This document shows positions 44,247 through 53,028 of a DNA stretch of 64,000 nucleotides, one piece after another; within the stretch, counting starts at the first letter, position 1; each line of letters starts with the position of its first letter. The stretch is from Sulfitobacter sp. M05 (GTDB lineage: Bacteria; Pseudomonadota; Alphaproteobacteria; Rhodobacterales; Rhodobacteraceae): assembly GCF_029285175.1 (NCBI RefSeq), contig NZ_JABEDH010000002.1, forward strand, positions 186,001 through 250,000, in the 5' to 3' direction. A program made the position numbers and the translations under genes. The notes under the pieces were generated by a model. The model was not told the origin of the DNA, ran no database searches, and was given only the letters and a program-made list of their open reading frames with translations.

Positions 44247-45575
44247 CTACCAACGGCGTTCGAATTTACGGCGCAACATGATTGCGATGATGTTCATGAT
44301 AAACAGGAACACCAGCAGAGTGATAATCGCCCCCGAGGCGCGCTCAACAAACCCGGGGTCGGCGCGCTGGGTCCAGTTGTAAATCTGAACCGGCAGTGCG
44401 GTTGAGGCTTCGCCAAACAATCCGGCATCCGGTGAAAAGGCCGCGGGATATTCGCGCACAAAGGCAACCATACCAATCAACAAGAGTGGCGCGGTTTCGC
44501 CCAGTGCCTGAGCAAGACCAATGATGGTCCCGGTCAGAATGCCTGGGGCAGCGAGCGGCAGAACGTGGTGGAAGACCGCCTGCATCTTTGACGCCCCGAC
44601 GCCAAGTGCCGCATCGCGGATCGAAGGGGGTACGGATTTAAGCGAGGCCCGCGTTGAGATGATGATTGTGGGCAGGGTCATCAGGGTCAGAACCAGCCCG
44701 CCAACCAGTGGTGAGGATTGGTTAAGCTCCATGAAGTTGATGAAAATCGCCAGCCCAAGAATACCGTAAACAATCGACGGTACCGCCGCGAGGTTCGAGA
44801 TGTTGACCTCGATCAGATCGGTCCAGCGGTTCTTCGGTGCAAATTCCTCAAGATAGATAGAAGAGGCAACCCCGATGGGCAGTGCCAGAACCAGAACCAC
44901 CAGCATCATGTAGAGCGAGCCTAGGATGGCAACACCCAGCCCTGCCGCCTCGGGACGTTGGTCCGAAGCATCCGGTGCAATCAGAAAATCCCAATTCAGT
45001 CGGGTCTCCAGCAGCCCGGCCTCTTTCAGCTCCTGCGCCAGCATCAGCGCCTCAGGCGAGGTATTGCCGTCAAGGGCAGCACTTTCCAGGGTTACGCGCC
45101 CCTTGAAAAACCCGTCGATCCGACCTTGGGCCAGCAGATCAAAGGTCATGGTGGTACCGATCACTTCCGGGTTCGCCAGAACATGATTGCGCACAGTCGC
45201 CGGCGCTTCTTTTGAAATCAGCTTGGCTACGTCCTTTTTGGACATCTGGGTGGTGATACCAGCGTCTTGCATGGTGTCCAGCAGCCCGTCGCGCAGCAGC
45301 GATGCATAGCCAATGGTGGTCACCTTGCGCATCACAGCCGGATCGCGAACGCCGGATTTATCCAGTTTGGCTTCGGGCAGTTGCACGTTGACCGTCAGAT
45401 AGGTCTGGCGAAAGGCGCTCAACCCGCTGCCCAGTACCGAGGTCAACAGCACCGCCAGCGCCAGAACAGCGATGACAATGGCCGTGATACCGTAAGCCTT
45501 GAAACGGGTCTCGGCGGCGTTGCGTTTGCGAATGCGGTCATCAACCCTCAACAGGGAGTTGCTTGGATAGCTCAT
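44247..45575 (-). CDS. pstA: phosphate ABC transporter permease PstA
   Basis: 442 residues, longer than the ~290 of E. coli PstA. The extra part is N-terminal: one helix ([20 protein letters not shown]) then about 150 soluble residues ([20 protein letters not shown]), probably periplasmic. The permease core has [35 protein letters not shown] and the EAA loop [21 protein letters not shown] long PstA of this kind is known in alphaproteobacteria. Its 5' end overlaps pstC by 4 bases. Confidence 0.95.
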   Translation of the reverse strand: MSYPSNSLLRVDDRIRKRNAAETRFKAYGITAIVIAVLALAVLLTSVLGSGLSAFRQTYLTVNVQLPEAKLDKSGVRDPAVMRKVTTIGYASLLRDGLLDTMQDAGITTQMSKKDVAKLISKEAPATVRNHVLANPEVIGTTMTFDLLAQGRIDGFFKGRVTLESAALDGNTSPEALMLAQELKEAGLLETRLNWDFLIAPDASDQRPEAAGLGVAILGSLYMMLVVLVLALPIGVASSIYLEEFAPKNRWTDLIEVNISNLAAVPSIVYGILGLAIFINFMELNQSSPLVGGLVLTLMTLPTIIISTRASLKSVPPSIRDAALGVGASKMQAVFHHVLPLAAPGILTGTIIGLAQALGETAPLLLIGMVAFVREYPAAFSPDAGLFGEASTALPVQIYNWTQRADPGFVERASGAIITLLVFLFIMNIIAIMLRRKFERRW

Positions 45576-46756
45576 TCGTACTGCTCCCGATATTTGCGCA
45601 CGATATAAAGCGCAAAGACATTCAGCCCCAAGGTGATGACAAACAGAGTTAGACCAAGGGCAAAGGCGACAAGGGTTTCAGGCGACGCAAAGTCAGTATC
45701 GCCGGTAAGCTGGCTTACGATTTTAACGGTCACCGTTGTCATCGCTTCGAACGGGTTGAGTGATAGGCGCGCGGCGGCCCCTGCTCCCAGAACCACAATC
45801 ATGGTTTCACCAATCGCACGCGACGCGGCCAGCAGGACTGCGCCGACGATGCCCGGAAGGGCGGCGGGCACAACAACCTGCCGGATGGTTTCCGAGTTCG
45901 TGGCCCCCAGCCCCAACGAGCCGTCGCGCAGGGTCTGAGGGACGGCGTTAAAGATGTCATCGGACAGCGAACTGACAAAAGGGATCAACATCACCCCCAT
46001 AACCAGCCCCGCCGTCAGCACAGATGACGCGCTTTGGCCGAACCCCATCGGGGTCGCGAAATAATCGCGCAAGAACGGACCAACAGTAACCAGCGCAAAC
46101 AAACCATACACAATGGTGGGAATACCGGCCAGGATTTCAATCGCCGGTTTGGCAAAAGAGCGCAGGCGCGGGCCGGCGTATTCAGAAAGGTAAATCGCGG
46201 CAAACAAACCGATTGGCACAGCGAAAAGCAGCGCAATAAAACTGATGTAGAGCGTACCCCAGAGCAGTGGCAAGATGCCCAGCGCGCTGTCACCGCGAAA
46301 GTTTGGGGACCATTCCGTTGAAAAGAAAAAGTCTTTCCAGTTATAGTCCTGAAAGAAATTGGTAGTTTCGAACAGCATCGACATAACGATGCCGACAGTG
46401 GTCAGGATTGCGACACCGGAGGCGGCGATCAGCACAAGTGTGATCAGGCTTTCCGCGCGGTTTCGGGCGATGAAATCAGGACGGCTCTGCCAGACTGACA
46501 CGACCAGAGCAACAACAGCAACGGCGATCACGATGTAGGGCAGAATGGTTGTCGAGAAACCACCCAAACCACCAACCAAGGCAATCAGCATGGCCGGAAG
46601 GAAAACCGTCAATCCGGCACTTAAGCCGAATTGTTTGGGAAGCGAGGCAAGCTGGCGGCGGTCGCCAGAGACCAGGTTCAACGCACGGCGCGGAGCCATG
46701 AGAAATGCAGTGGCACTTAGCGCGATTGCAAGCAGCACGGACAGTGAAAGCGACAT
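45572..46756 (-). CDS. pstC: phosphate ABC transporter permease PstC
   Basis: 394 residues with an N-terminal extension of two or three extra helices (LSVLLAIALSATAFLMAP, FLPAMLIALVGGLGGFS, IVIAVAVVALVVSV). The core carries FAVPIGLFAAIYLSEYAGPR, AGIPTIVYGLFALV and the EAA loop DGSLGLGATNSETIRQVVVP. Forms the channel with PstA. A hairpin at 46785 separates it from pstS. Confidence 0.95.
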   Translation of the reverse strand: MSLSLSVLLAIALSATAFLMAPRRALNLVSGDRRQLASLPKQFGLSAGLTVFLPAMLIALVGGLGGFSTTILPYIVIAVAVVALVVSVWQSRPDFIARNRAESLITLVLIAASGVAILTTVGIVMSMLFETTNFFQDYNWKDFFFSTEWSPNFRGDSALGILPLLWGTLYISFIALLFAVPIGLFAAIYLSEYAGPRLRSFAKPAIEILAGIPTIVYGLFALVTVGPFLRDYFATPMGFGQSASSVLTAGLVMGVMLIPFVSSLSDDIFNAVPQTLRDGSLGLGATNSETIRQVVVPAALPGIVGAVLLAASRAIGETMIVVLGAGAAARLSLNPFEAMTTVTVKIVSQLTGDTDFASPETLVAFALGLTLFVITLGLNVFALYIVRKYREQYE

Positions 46757-46784
46757 CGCTATTTGGCCTTTATCTGGTTTGAAA

Positions 46785-46810
46785 ACGAGGGGCCGCGGCG
46801 GGCCCCTCGT
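46785..46810 (-). terminator. intercistronic hairpin after pstS
   Basis: A perfect 10-bp stem (ACGAGGGGCC/GGCCCCTCGT) with a GCGGCG loop, followed on the minus strand by TTTTC. It lies between pstS and pstC, a usual place for partial termination that lets the binding protein exceed the permease. Confidence 0.65.
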
Positions 46811-46831
46811 CTGGATTTCATGACAAGCAGA

Positions 46832-47863
46832 TTACTTGTTCATCACAACTTCATTTGTGACAGTTTCCTGCACTTCGGCCAAAGCCGGGTCAGACACAAG
46901 GCCGTACTCTGCCAGGGGGCCGTCAGGGCCGGCCATGTCGTCGGAAACGAAGAATTCTGCGAATTCTTTGACGCCCGGCACGACACCGATGTGGTCTGCT
47001 TTGATGTAGAAATACAGCGGACGTGACACAGGATAGTCACCCGCAGCAATGCTGTCGGTTGTTGGCTGGACACCGGACATGGTTGCAACCTGCAATTTGT
47101 CGGTGTTGTTTTCGTAGAAGGCCAGACCAAATACGCCGATGCCGTTGGCGTCCGCCTGAATGCGGGCCAGTGTTTCGGTGTAATCGCCGTCGATATCAAC
47201 CGAGCGGCCATCGGTGCGGATCGCCATGCAGGTCCCCTCGGCCGCGTCTTCGTCGCCGCCGTTGATTTCCATAATCTGCGCCATTGCACCAGATTCTTCA
47301 CAGCCCGCAAGGATCACTTTTTCCTCGAACACTTCGCGTGTCCCGTGCTTGGTGCCCGGAATGAAGGCCTGAATGGGCTGATCGGGGAATGCTGGGTTTA
47401 CCGCAGACCAGCTTGCAGTTGTGTTCGCAACCATCGCGCCGTCTTTTGGTGTTTCAGCAGCAAGGGCAAGATACCAGTCGGCTGGTGTGAACTCAAAGCT
47501 GTTGCCGTTGATGTCGGAAGCAAAAACGATGCCGTCATACCCAATGCGCACTTCGATGATGTTTGTAACACCGGCTTCCGCACAGGCTTTCACTTCTTTG
47601 CTTTTGATTTTGCGCGACGCGTTCGCGATATCAATTGTGTTCTCGCCAACACCTTCACAGAAGCGCTTGAGGCCCGCAGAAGAGCCACCGGATTCAACAA
47701 CCGGCGTTGGAAATTCGAAGTTCTCGCCAAAAGCTTCGGCAACAATCGCCGCGTAAGGAAGAACGGTTGAAGACCCCGCCACTTGCACGTTGTCACGTGC
47801 AAAAGCCGCTGTCGAAACCAAAGTCAGCGCCAATGTGGTGGCGGTCGTTTTCATGAGGGACAT
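46832..47863 (-). CDS. pstS: phosphate-binding protein PstS
   Basis: 343 residues with a Sec signal (LALTLVSTAAFA-R). Phosphate-binding motifs: VQVAGSSTVLPYAAIVAEAF, ESGGSSAGLKRFC, IDIANASRKIKS and PGTKHGTREVFEEKVI. Periplasmic receptor of the PstSCAB transporter, first gene after the Pho box at 47946. Confidence 0.96.
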   Translation of the reverse strand: MSLMKTTATTLALTLVSTAAFARDNVQVAGSSTVLPYAAIVAEAFGENFEFPTPVVESGGSSAGLKRFCEGVGENTIDIANASRKIKSKEVKACAEAGVTNIIEVRIGYDGIVFASDINGNSFEFTPADWYLALAAETPKDGAMVANTTASWSAVNPAFPDQPIQAFIPGTKHGTREVFEEKVILAGCEESGAMAQIMEINGGDEDAAEGTCMAIRTDGRSVDIDGDYTETLARIQADANGIGVFGLAFYENNTDKLQVATMSGVQPTTDSIAAGDYPVSRPLYFYIKADHIGVVPGVKEFAEFFVSDDMAGPDGPLAEYGLVSDPALAEVQETVTNEVVMNK

Positions 47864-47945
47864 CTAAAAAGCTCCTGTCTGCCAGTCATAGACCCGTGCG
47901 CATCACGCGGCCTCTGCTGCGGCTTTTGCCGGTGTTCGAACAAGC

Positions 47946-47978
47946 TTTTGTGACAGTTTTGTAAGAGTTTTATGACAG
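47946..47978 (-). promoter_or_regulatory. Pho box of pstS (three 11-bp repeats)
   Basis: On the minus strand: CTGTCATAAAA, CTCTTACAAAA, CTGTCACAAAA, the 11-bp direct-repeat layout of PhoB sites. It overlaps the last 9 bases of phoR, so the pst promoter starts inside the phoR end, about 85 bases before the pstS start. Confidence 0.9.
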
Positions 47979-49019
47979 CGCGGGCTTTACGTCAGAAACT
48001 GGCAAAATAACTGTAAAAGTGCTGCCTTTTCCTTCGATACTCTCGATTAAAAGGTGCCCGCGATGGCGGTGAACGATGTGTTTTACGATGGCGAGGCCCA
48101 AACCGGTGCCGCCAACCTCGCGCGAGCGATGAGAATCAACCCGATAGAATCGTTCTGCAAGGCGCGGCAAGTGGTGGGCCGCAATCCCCTCACCCTCATC
48201 GCGCACTGACAGCCGGATCGCTTCCTGACGCAATCGCCTCTCGTAGGCTGGCCCGTAGATGCCAACCGTGATGTTTCCGGCGGGCGCACCATATCGCATC
48301 GCGTTTTCCACCAGATTGCCAATGACCTGCCGCATCTGCCCCTCATCAGCGAGGACTTTGACGCCCTGCCCCTGATCCTCAAAGGTCACGGTTGCCTTGG
48401 CCGCCGTGATCAACGGATCAAGTTGTTTGAGCGCGCTATTGGCAAGCATAGCGATATCGACTTCGGTGGTTGGGCGTTTGCGTTCGCTTTCCTCAACCCG
48501 GCTGAGCGACAAGAGGTCATCCACCAAAACGGCCATCCGGCTTGCCTCGCGCTCCATGATGTCAAGAAATCGGTCGCGCGCAGCTGCGTCGTCGCGCGCA
48601 GCACCGCGCAGGGTTTCGATGAACCCAACAACCGACGCCAGCGGGGTGCGCAGTTCATGACTGACATTGGCGACAAAATCGCGTCGAAACGAGGCAAGGT
48701 CCTTGGCTTCCGAGGTGTCTTCGAAAGTGAGTACCAAATTCCCGTCTGCCGGTGCGATATGCACATCAAACCGGACTTCGCTGCGCCCGGCGGTGGTTGC
48801 AAATTTCCCGACCCGTTTTTCAAGTGTCGCAGCAGCATCTTCAATTGCGGCAATCAGGCCGGGCTGGCGTAGCAAAAAGACAAAGTTCTGGTTCACAACC
48901 TGCCCGCCCAACAACTCTGCAGCGGCGGCATTGGCATGGATGACCTTCTGGTCCGACCCTATCACAAGGGTTGGAAAAGGCAGCGCAGAAACAAGAGGTC
49001 CGGCGGAAATGTCGTTCAT
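47970..49019 (-). CDS. phoR: phosphate sensor histidine kinase PhoR, without membrane segments
   Basis: 349 residues from ATG 49019, with AAAGGG 7 bases upstream; the frame is open further but lacks coding character. A PAS domain (LPFPTLVIGSDQKVIHANAA) comes first, then HisKA (FVANVSHELRTPLASVVGFI, H121) and the ATPase (N-box GNLVENAMRYG, G1 DEGEGIAAHH, G2 GGTGLGLAIVK). The usual N-terminal membrane helix of PhoR is missing, so attachment must come through PstABC/PhoU or another partner. First gene of the pho-pst cluster. Confidence 0.93.
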   Translation of the reverse strand: MNDISAGPLVSALPFPTLVIGSDQKVIHANAAAAELLGGQVVNQNFVFLLRQPGLIAAIEDAAATLEKRVGKFATTAGRSEVRFDVHIAPADGNLVLTFEDTSEAKDLASFRRDFVANVSHELRTPLASVVGFIETLRGAARDDAAARDRFLDIMEREASRMAVLVDDLLSLSRVEESERKRPTTEVDIAMLANSALKQLDPLITAAKATVTFEDQGQGVKVLADEGQMRQVIGNLVENAMRYGAPAGNITVGIYGPAYERRLRQEAIRLSVRDEGEGIAAHHLPRLAERFYRVDSHRSREVGGTGLGLAIVKHIVHRHRGHLLIESIEGKGSTFTVILPVSDVKPALS

Positions 49020-49212
49020 CCGTTGCCCTTTCGAGAGTTCAAAAATGCCCAAGCGGGTAAATTTGGCTACCTTGCGAAAGCAAAAGCAACTGGCCCTTTC
49101 TTTGTCAAGCGCGGGTAAGGTGTTGAGCCGCCTCCACACAAGGATTTCCCGCAACGCGGCAAACAAGGAACACAAACGCCCGTACAAACGGCAGAGTGCC
49201 TGCCCCCGCTGT

Positions 49213-49689
49213 TCAGGCGTCCAGTTCTTGCAGCAAAGTGCGGAACGCTTTGCGCGCGCTGCCCGCATGGCGAACCTTTTTGACCTGCGCAAGGTTCGAC
49301 ACATCGTCCCCGACGACAATCAACCCAACCATACCCATCTCGTAATGCGGCAGGCAAAGGTAGCCATAGACGCCCGGTACTGTGAACCGGACCGTCAACA
49401 CTTCATCGACGGCCCCATTCCACGGGGTGGCCCCTTCCGGGATCATGCCCCGTTTGGAAGCAGAATTATGACCCTTGTCGGTTGGCACAAAGGTCACGCT
49501 GTCCCCTTGCCCGACGCGCAGGATAGCGGGGGTAAAGACGTTCAGCTTGTTCTTGTCACCGCAGTCGGCATTCAACATCAGAACATCGTGGGCTCCGCCT
49601 GTGCCGGCTGTTGGCACCGGACAGGCCCAAGCCGTGCTGGCCGCCGCCAACGCAGAAAGGGAGAGGACAAAATTACGTCGCGTATGCAT
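49213..49689 (-). CDS. second pseudoazurin, Tat-exported, in a metal ABC operon
   Basis: 158 residues. A twin-arginine leader (HTRRNFVLSLSALAAAST) differs from the Sec leader of the copy at 8551. Type 1 copper ligands are complete: H74 (TDKGHN), C112, H115, M120 (YLCLPHYEMGM). An extra Cys (C43 in NADCGDKN) is unusual. Its start lies inside the end of the ABC ATPase gene (17-base overlap), so it is in that operon. Tat export suggests folding or metal loading before export. The 193-base gap to phoR holds no gene. Confidence 0.9.
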   Translation of the reverse strand: MHTRRNFVLSLSALAAASTAWACPVPTAGTGGAHDVLMLNADCGDKNKLNVFTPAILRVGQGDSVTFVPTDKGHNSASKRGMIPEGATPWNGAVDEVLTVRFTVPGVYGYLCLPHYEMGMVGLIVVGDDVSNLAQVKKVRHAGSARKAFRTLLQELDA

Positions 49690-50446
49690 GGACAGTCAGA
49701 TCCTTTCTTGGGCCACTGCTGGTTTCGACCTCGACCTTATAGGTTTGTGAAATGGCGTCAGAACGCAGCACCTTGTCTGCCGGCCCCTGTGCCAGTATCC
49801 GACCCTGCCCCAATAGGATCAGATGATCCGCATAGCGCGCGGCAAGGTTCAGATCGTGCAGGGCAACGATGCCAATCGCCTGGCGCTCGGCCATGACCGA
49901 TTTCATGCGGGTCAACACATCCAACTGGTGCCGCAGGTCCAGCGCCGAAGTGGGTTCATCAAACAGATAGACATCGGAACGGCGGATCAACGCCTGCGCG
50001 ACCGAAACCATCTGCGACTGCCCCCCCGAGAGTTCACTGACATAGGCCGCAGACAGATGACCAATCCCGGCTTGCGCCAGAACCGCGGCCACCGTTTGCA
50101 TGTCATCCCCGCTGACACGCCAGCCGCGCAGTTGCTTGTGGGCCATCATCACCACATCAAAAACTGTCAGGGCTGCATTGGCCGAGAAATGCTGTGGCAT
50201 AAAACAAATGCGCTTTAGCCTTTCACGGGTCGATAGCGTTGCAAGGTTCAGCCCGTTCAGCACCACTCGGCCTGCCTCGGGCTTTGACAGCCCCGCAATA
50301 AGCCGGAACAGGGTGGATTTTCCCGCCGCGTTTGGGCCGATCAGCGCGGTTAGCTTGCCCGGTTCCAAAGGGGCAAAGGAAAGATCTGTCAGGACTTTGC
50401 GCGTGCCGTAGGCGAAAGTCAGATCGTTTACATATAAGCCAGTCAT
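49673..50446 (-). CDS. FecE/BtuD-type ABC transporter ATP-binding protein
   Basis: 257 residues from ATG 50446, which overlaps the permease stop (ATGA). Walker A GPNAAGKSTLFR, signature LSGGQSQMVSVAQ, Walker B YLFDEPTSALDLRHQLDVL and H-switch IVALHDLNLAARYAD. FecE-type ATPases drive import of siderophores, heme or cobalamin. It couples to the permease upstream and to the pseudoazurin downstream. Confidence 0.93.
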   Translation of the reverse strand: MTGLYVNDLTFAYGTRKVLTDLSFAPLEPGKLTALIGPNAAGKSTLFRLIAGLSKPEAGRVVLNGLNLATLSTRERLKRICFMPQHFSANAALTVFDVVMMAHKQLRGWRVSGDDMQTVAAVLAQAGIGHLSAAYVSELSGGQSQMVSVAQALIRRSDVYLFDEPTSALDLRHQLDVLTRMKSVMAERQAIGIVALHDLNLAARYADHLILLGQGRILAQGPADKVLRSDAISQTYKVEVETSSGPRKDLTVHAYAT

Positions 50447-51519
50447 TGCCAGTGCCTCTTGCGCTGCCCCAGAATAAGCAGGATGAAAAACGGGATGCCG
50501 ATCAGCGATGTGATCATGCCAATCGGATAGATAATACCCGGCGTAATCGCCTTGGACGCGATCGAGGTGCCCGAGAGAATCAGTGCCCCACAAAGCGCGG
50601 AGAGCGGCAGGAATCCGCGCTGGTCTTCACCAACAATCATCCGCGCGATATGCGGCCCTACCAGACCGACAAAGGCGACAGCACCGACAAAAGACACAGC
50701 CACAGCCGACAACAAAGACACCCCGGCCAGCACGGACAGACGCAGCAATGACACGTTCACACCAAGGGCCGCCGCCTTGTCCTCGCCCATGCGCAGCGCC
50801 GTCAGCGCCCAAGAGCGGCTCATGAAATAGGGCAACACAATCAACAGCACCGCAAGGCAAACGCCAACCTTGGCCCATGAGGCCCGCGCAAGGGAGCCAA
50901 GTTGCCAGAAGATCAACTGCGCCAACTGCAATTCCGACGCCCCGTATTGCAGGAACGCCAACAGCGCGTTGAAGGTGAACAGCATGGCGATGCCAACAAG
51001 GATCATCGCCTCGGGGGTGACGCCGCGCAACCGCGTGAACAGAAAGAGGAAGCAGGAGGTGACCATCGCAAGCGCAAAAGCGTTTGCTGTCACGAATAAT
51101 CCGCCCACGCCGGGCACAACAGACCAGCCCAGAACAATCGCCAGCGCGGCACCAAAACTCGCCGCCGAGGACAGACCCAATGTAAACGGATCCGCCAGCG
51201 GATTGTTCAGAATCGTCTGCATCTCTGCCCCTGCCACCCCCAGCATGGCACCAACCGCGACCGCCATCAGTGCCACCGGCAGGCGCAACTGCCAGATCAC
51301 AACCTGCTCTTTCACCGTGGCGATAGATGGATCAAGGATAACCGCAAGGGTGCGCCCAAAACCCATATTGGCGGGGCCGGTCATTACGTCAATCACGATA
51401 AGGCCGCACAGCATCAATGCAGCGCCAGCAACCAACCCGACACGTCGCAGATTGCGACGTTTGTAGGCATCGACAAGCAGAGCAGTATCGGGGCCGGAAA
51501 AAGTGGTTTGATCAGTCAT
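50443..51519 (-). CDS. FecCD family ABC permease
   Basis: 358 residues from ATG 51519, with CGGAG 6 bases upstream. Nine to ten helices. Marks: LRLPVALMAVAVGAMLGVAGAEMQ, NPLADPFTLGLSSAASFGA, ALGVNVSLLRLSVLAG (EAA-like) and FVGLVGPHIARMIVGEDQRG. Typical of siderophore, heme and B12 importers. It makes a homodimer with the FecE-type ATPase. Confidence 0.94.
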   Translation of the reverse strand: MTDQTTFSGPDTALLVDAYKRRNLRRVGLVAGAALMLCGLIVIDVMTGPANMGFGRTLAVILDPSIATVKEQVVIWQLRLPVALMAVAVGAMLGVAGAEMQTILNNPLADPFTLGLSSAASFGAALAIVLGWSVVPGVGGLFVTANAFALAMVTSCFLFLFTRLRGVTPEAMILVGIAMLFTFNALLAFLQYGASELQLAQLIFWQLGSLARASWAKVGVCLAVLLIVLPYFMSRSWALTALRMGEDKAAALGVNVSLLRLSVLAGVSLLSAVAVSFVGAVAFVGLVGPHIARMIVGEDQRGFLPLSALCGALILSGTSIASKAITPGIIYPIGMITSLIGIPFFILLILGQRKRHWQ

Positions 51520-51576
51520 AGGATACTCCGGTTCTTCAGGCCCACATGCGGGTAAGGACATGTGGGCCTGGGTAGA

Positions 51577-52725
51577 TCAGTTCAGGCTTGTCCAGAACTG
51601 ACCGGATGCAGCAAATGGCAGGAACTTGTCGTGCAGTTCCTCAAAGTTCGCTTGCACATCGAGGTCTTCAAATGCTTCGGGGTGCAGCCATTTTGCGATC
51701 TGTTGCACAGCAATGAAGTGATACGGAGAATTATAGAACTGGTGGTAGATCGAATGCAGCTTGCCTTCTTTCACCGCCCGCATGTCGGCAAAACCGGTTC
51801 GGTCCGCCAGCGCCTGAAGCCGCTCAGCGTTCACAGCCGGGTCGCCATCATAGCCCAGCAAGGTAGAGGTGACTTCGGGGCGTGCCTCTTTCCAGTTCGC
51901 GCCAGTGCCGATGATATGGTCCGGGTCCGCCTCCAGCAGCCCTTCGAGGCTGATGTCGACCTTATAGGCATTGGCCAAAGTAGACCCATAGTTCACCCCA
52001 CCCGCAAGTTCGACAAACCGGCCATAGTTATAGGGCCCGAAGGACCAGCAACAAAAATCAGGTTGCCAACCGGCAGCGTTTTCAACCGCAACAAGCGGGC
52101 GTTCGTCAGCCGGAATCTGGTCAACCACATTTGTCACCCGGCGCATCTGCCCGATGTAAAAGTCGATAAACTCTGCCGCGCGTTTTTCTTCCCCAAGAAT
52201 ACGCCCCATGATCAGCAAAGACGGCACGGTGTTCTCTGTCGCATTGCGGCGGAAATCGACAAAGGCCACGTTAACGCCCGCGGTTTCCATCTTTTCAATC
52301 AAGCCGGTTTCTTCAGCTTTGAACAGGTTACCCACGTCCAGCAACAGCAAATCGGTTTCCGCTTCCAACACCGCTTCGATACTGAAATCGCCGGCGTAGG
52401 GGTTCCCGAAGTTGATCAGACGCTTTGTTTCTTCGGGGAATGCGGCCTGATATTTGCGAAACGCATCGGGATCATAAAGGATCAAATCGTCCTTCCAGCC
52501 GACGATCTTGCGAAAGGGGTTACCCTCTGTCAGCGGCGCAATCGAGTACATCATGCGACCTTCGCCAAGCACGATTTTCTCGGGCAATTCGTCGAAGGTA
52601 ACCTGCCGTCCGGCAATGTCTGTTACAGTGAGGGCTTCCGCTTGAGCTTCACTGGCTTGCGCAATCGTTAATACGCTGGCTGTTACCGCACCAAGGAAGC
52701 CGCCGAAAAATGTCGCATAGGACAT
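51577..52725 (-). CDS. FecB/TroA-like ABC substrate-binding protein
   Basis: 382 residues from ATG 52725 (GGAG 6 bases upstream), with a Sec signal. Two-lobe helical-backbone receptor: VTDIAGRQVTFDELPEKIVL, FSIEAVLEAETDLLLL, GVNVAFVDFRRN and HIIGTGANWKEARP. A notable DFCCWSFGPYNYGRF segment lies in the middle. The ligand is unknown. Because a copper protein ends the operon, a copper complex is conceivable beside the usual iron-siderophore or heme; this is inference only. Confidence 0.88.
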   Translation of the reverse strand: MSYATFFGGFLGAVTASVLTIAQASEAQAEALTVTDIAGRQVTFDELPEKIVLGEGRMMYSIAPLTEGNPFRKIVGWKDDLILYDPDAFRKYQAAFPEETKRLINFGNPYAGDFSIEAVLEAETDLLLLDVGNLFKAEETGLIEKMETAGVNVAFVDFRRNATENTVPSLLIMGRILGEEKRAAEFIDFYIGQMRRVTNVVDQIPADERPLVAVENAAGWQPDFCCWSFGPYNYGRFVELAGGVNYGSTLANAYKVDISLEGLLEADPDHIIGTGANWKEARPEVTSTLLGYDGDPAVNAERLQALADRTGFADMRAVKEGKLHSIYHQFYNSPYHFIAVQQIAKWLHPEAFEDLDVQANFEELHDKFLPFAASGQFWTSLN

Positions 52726-52737
52726 GAGCGTCTCCAA

Positions 52738-52949
52738 TGTGGTTTATCAGTGCGAGTCGGCTTGTAACCGCATGAAACGAAATACCCAAGTCTTTTTATC
52801 GGGAATTTTGATTGGTGAGTAACAGTCACTTAGAACAGGTGGTTTGAGAACACCCCGGATCAACAGCGCCCATTCGATTTAGCGTAATTTGCGCCGCTGC
52901 CTTGCCCTCGCAGATCTGCGATGCGGACTGGCCTTCCACATTTACCTAA
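52738..52949. promoter_or_regulatory. divergent gap between the metal ABC operon and phoD
   Basis: No gene seen. A short dyad GTGA-N7-TCAC lies at 52815-52829 in an A+T-rich stretch, possibly an operator for the ABC operon. It does not match a clear Fur, Irr or CueR consensus. Confidence 0.3.
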
Positions 52950-52971
52950 CTGTCATTCCACTGTCAGAAAC
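52950..52971 (+). promoter_or_regulatory. Pho box of phoD
   Basis: CTGTCATTCCA followed directly by CTGTCAGAAAC: two 11-bp PhoB repeats, with a weak third start (CTGATACC) after. Lies 57 bases before the phoD start and reads toward it. Confidence 0.85.
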
Positions 52972-53028
52972 CTGATACCATGAGCGGCATATACGGTGGC
53001 TGTTACACGCACACAGGAGTCACCACCT

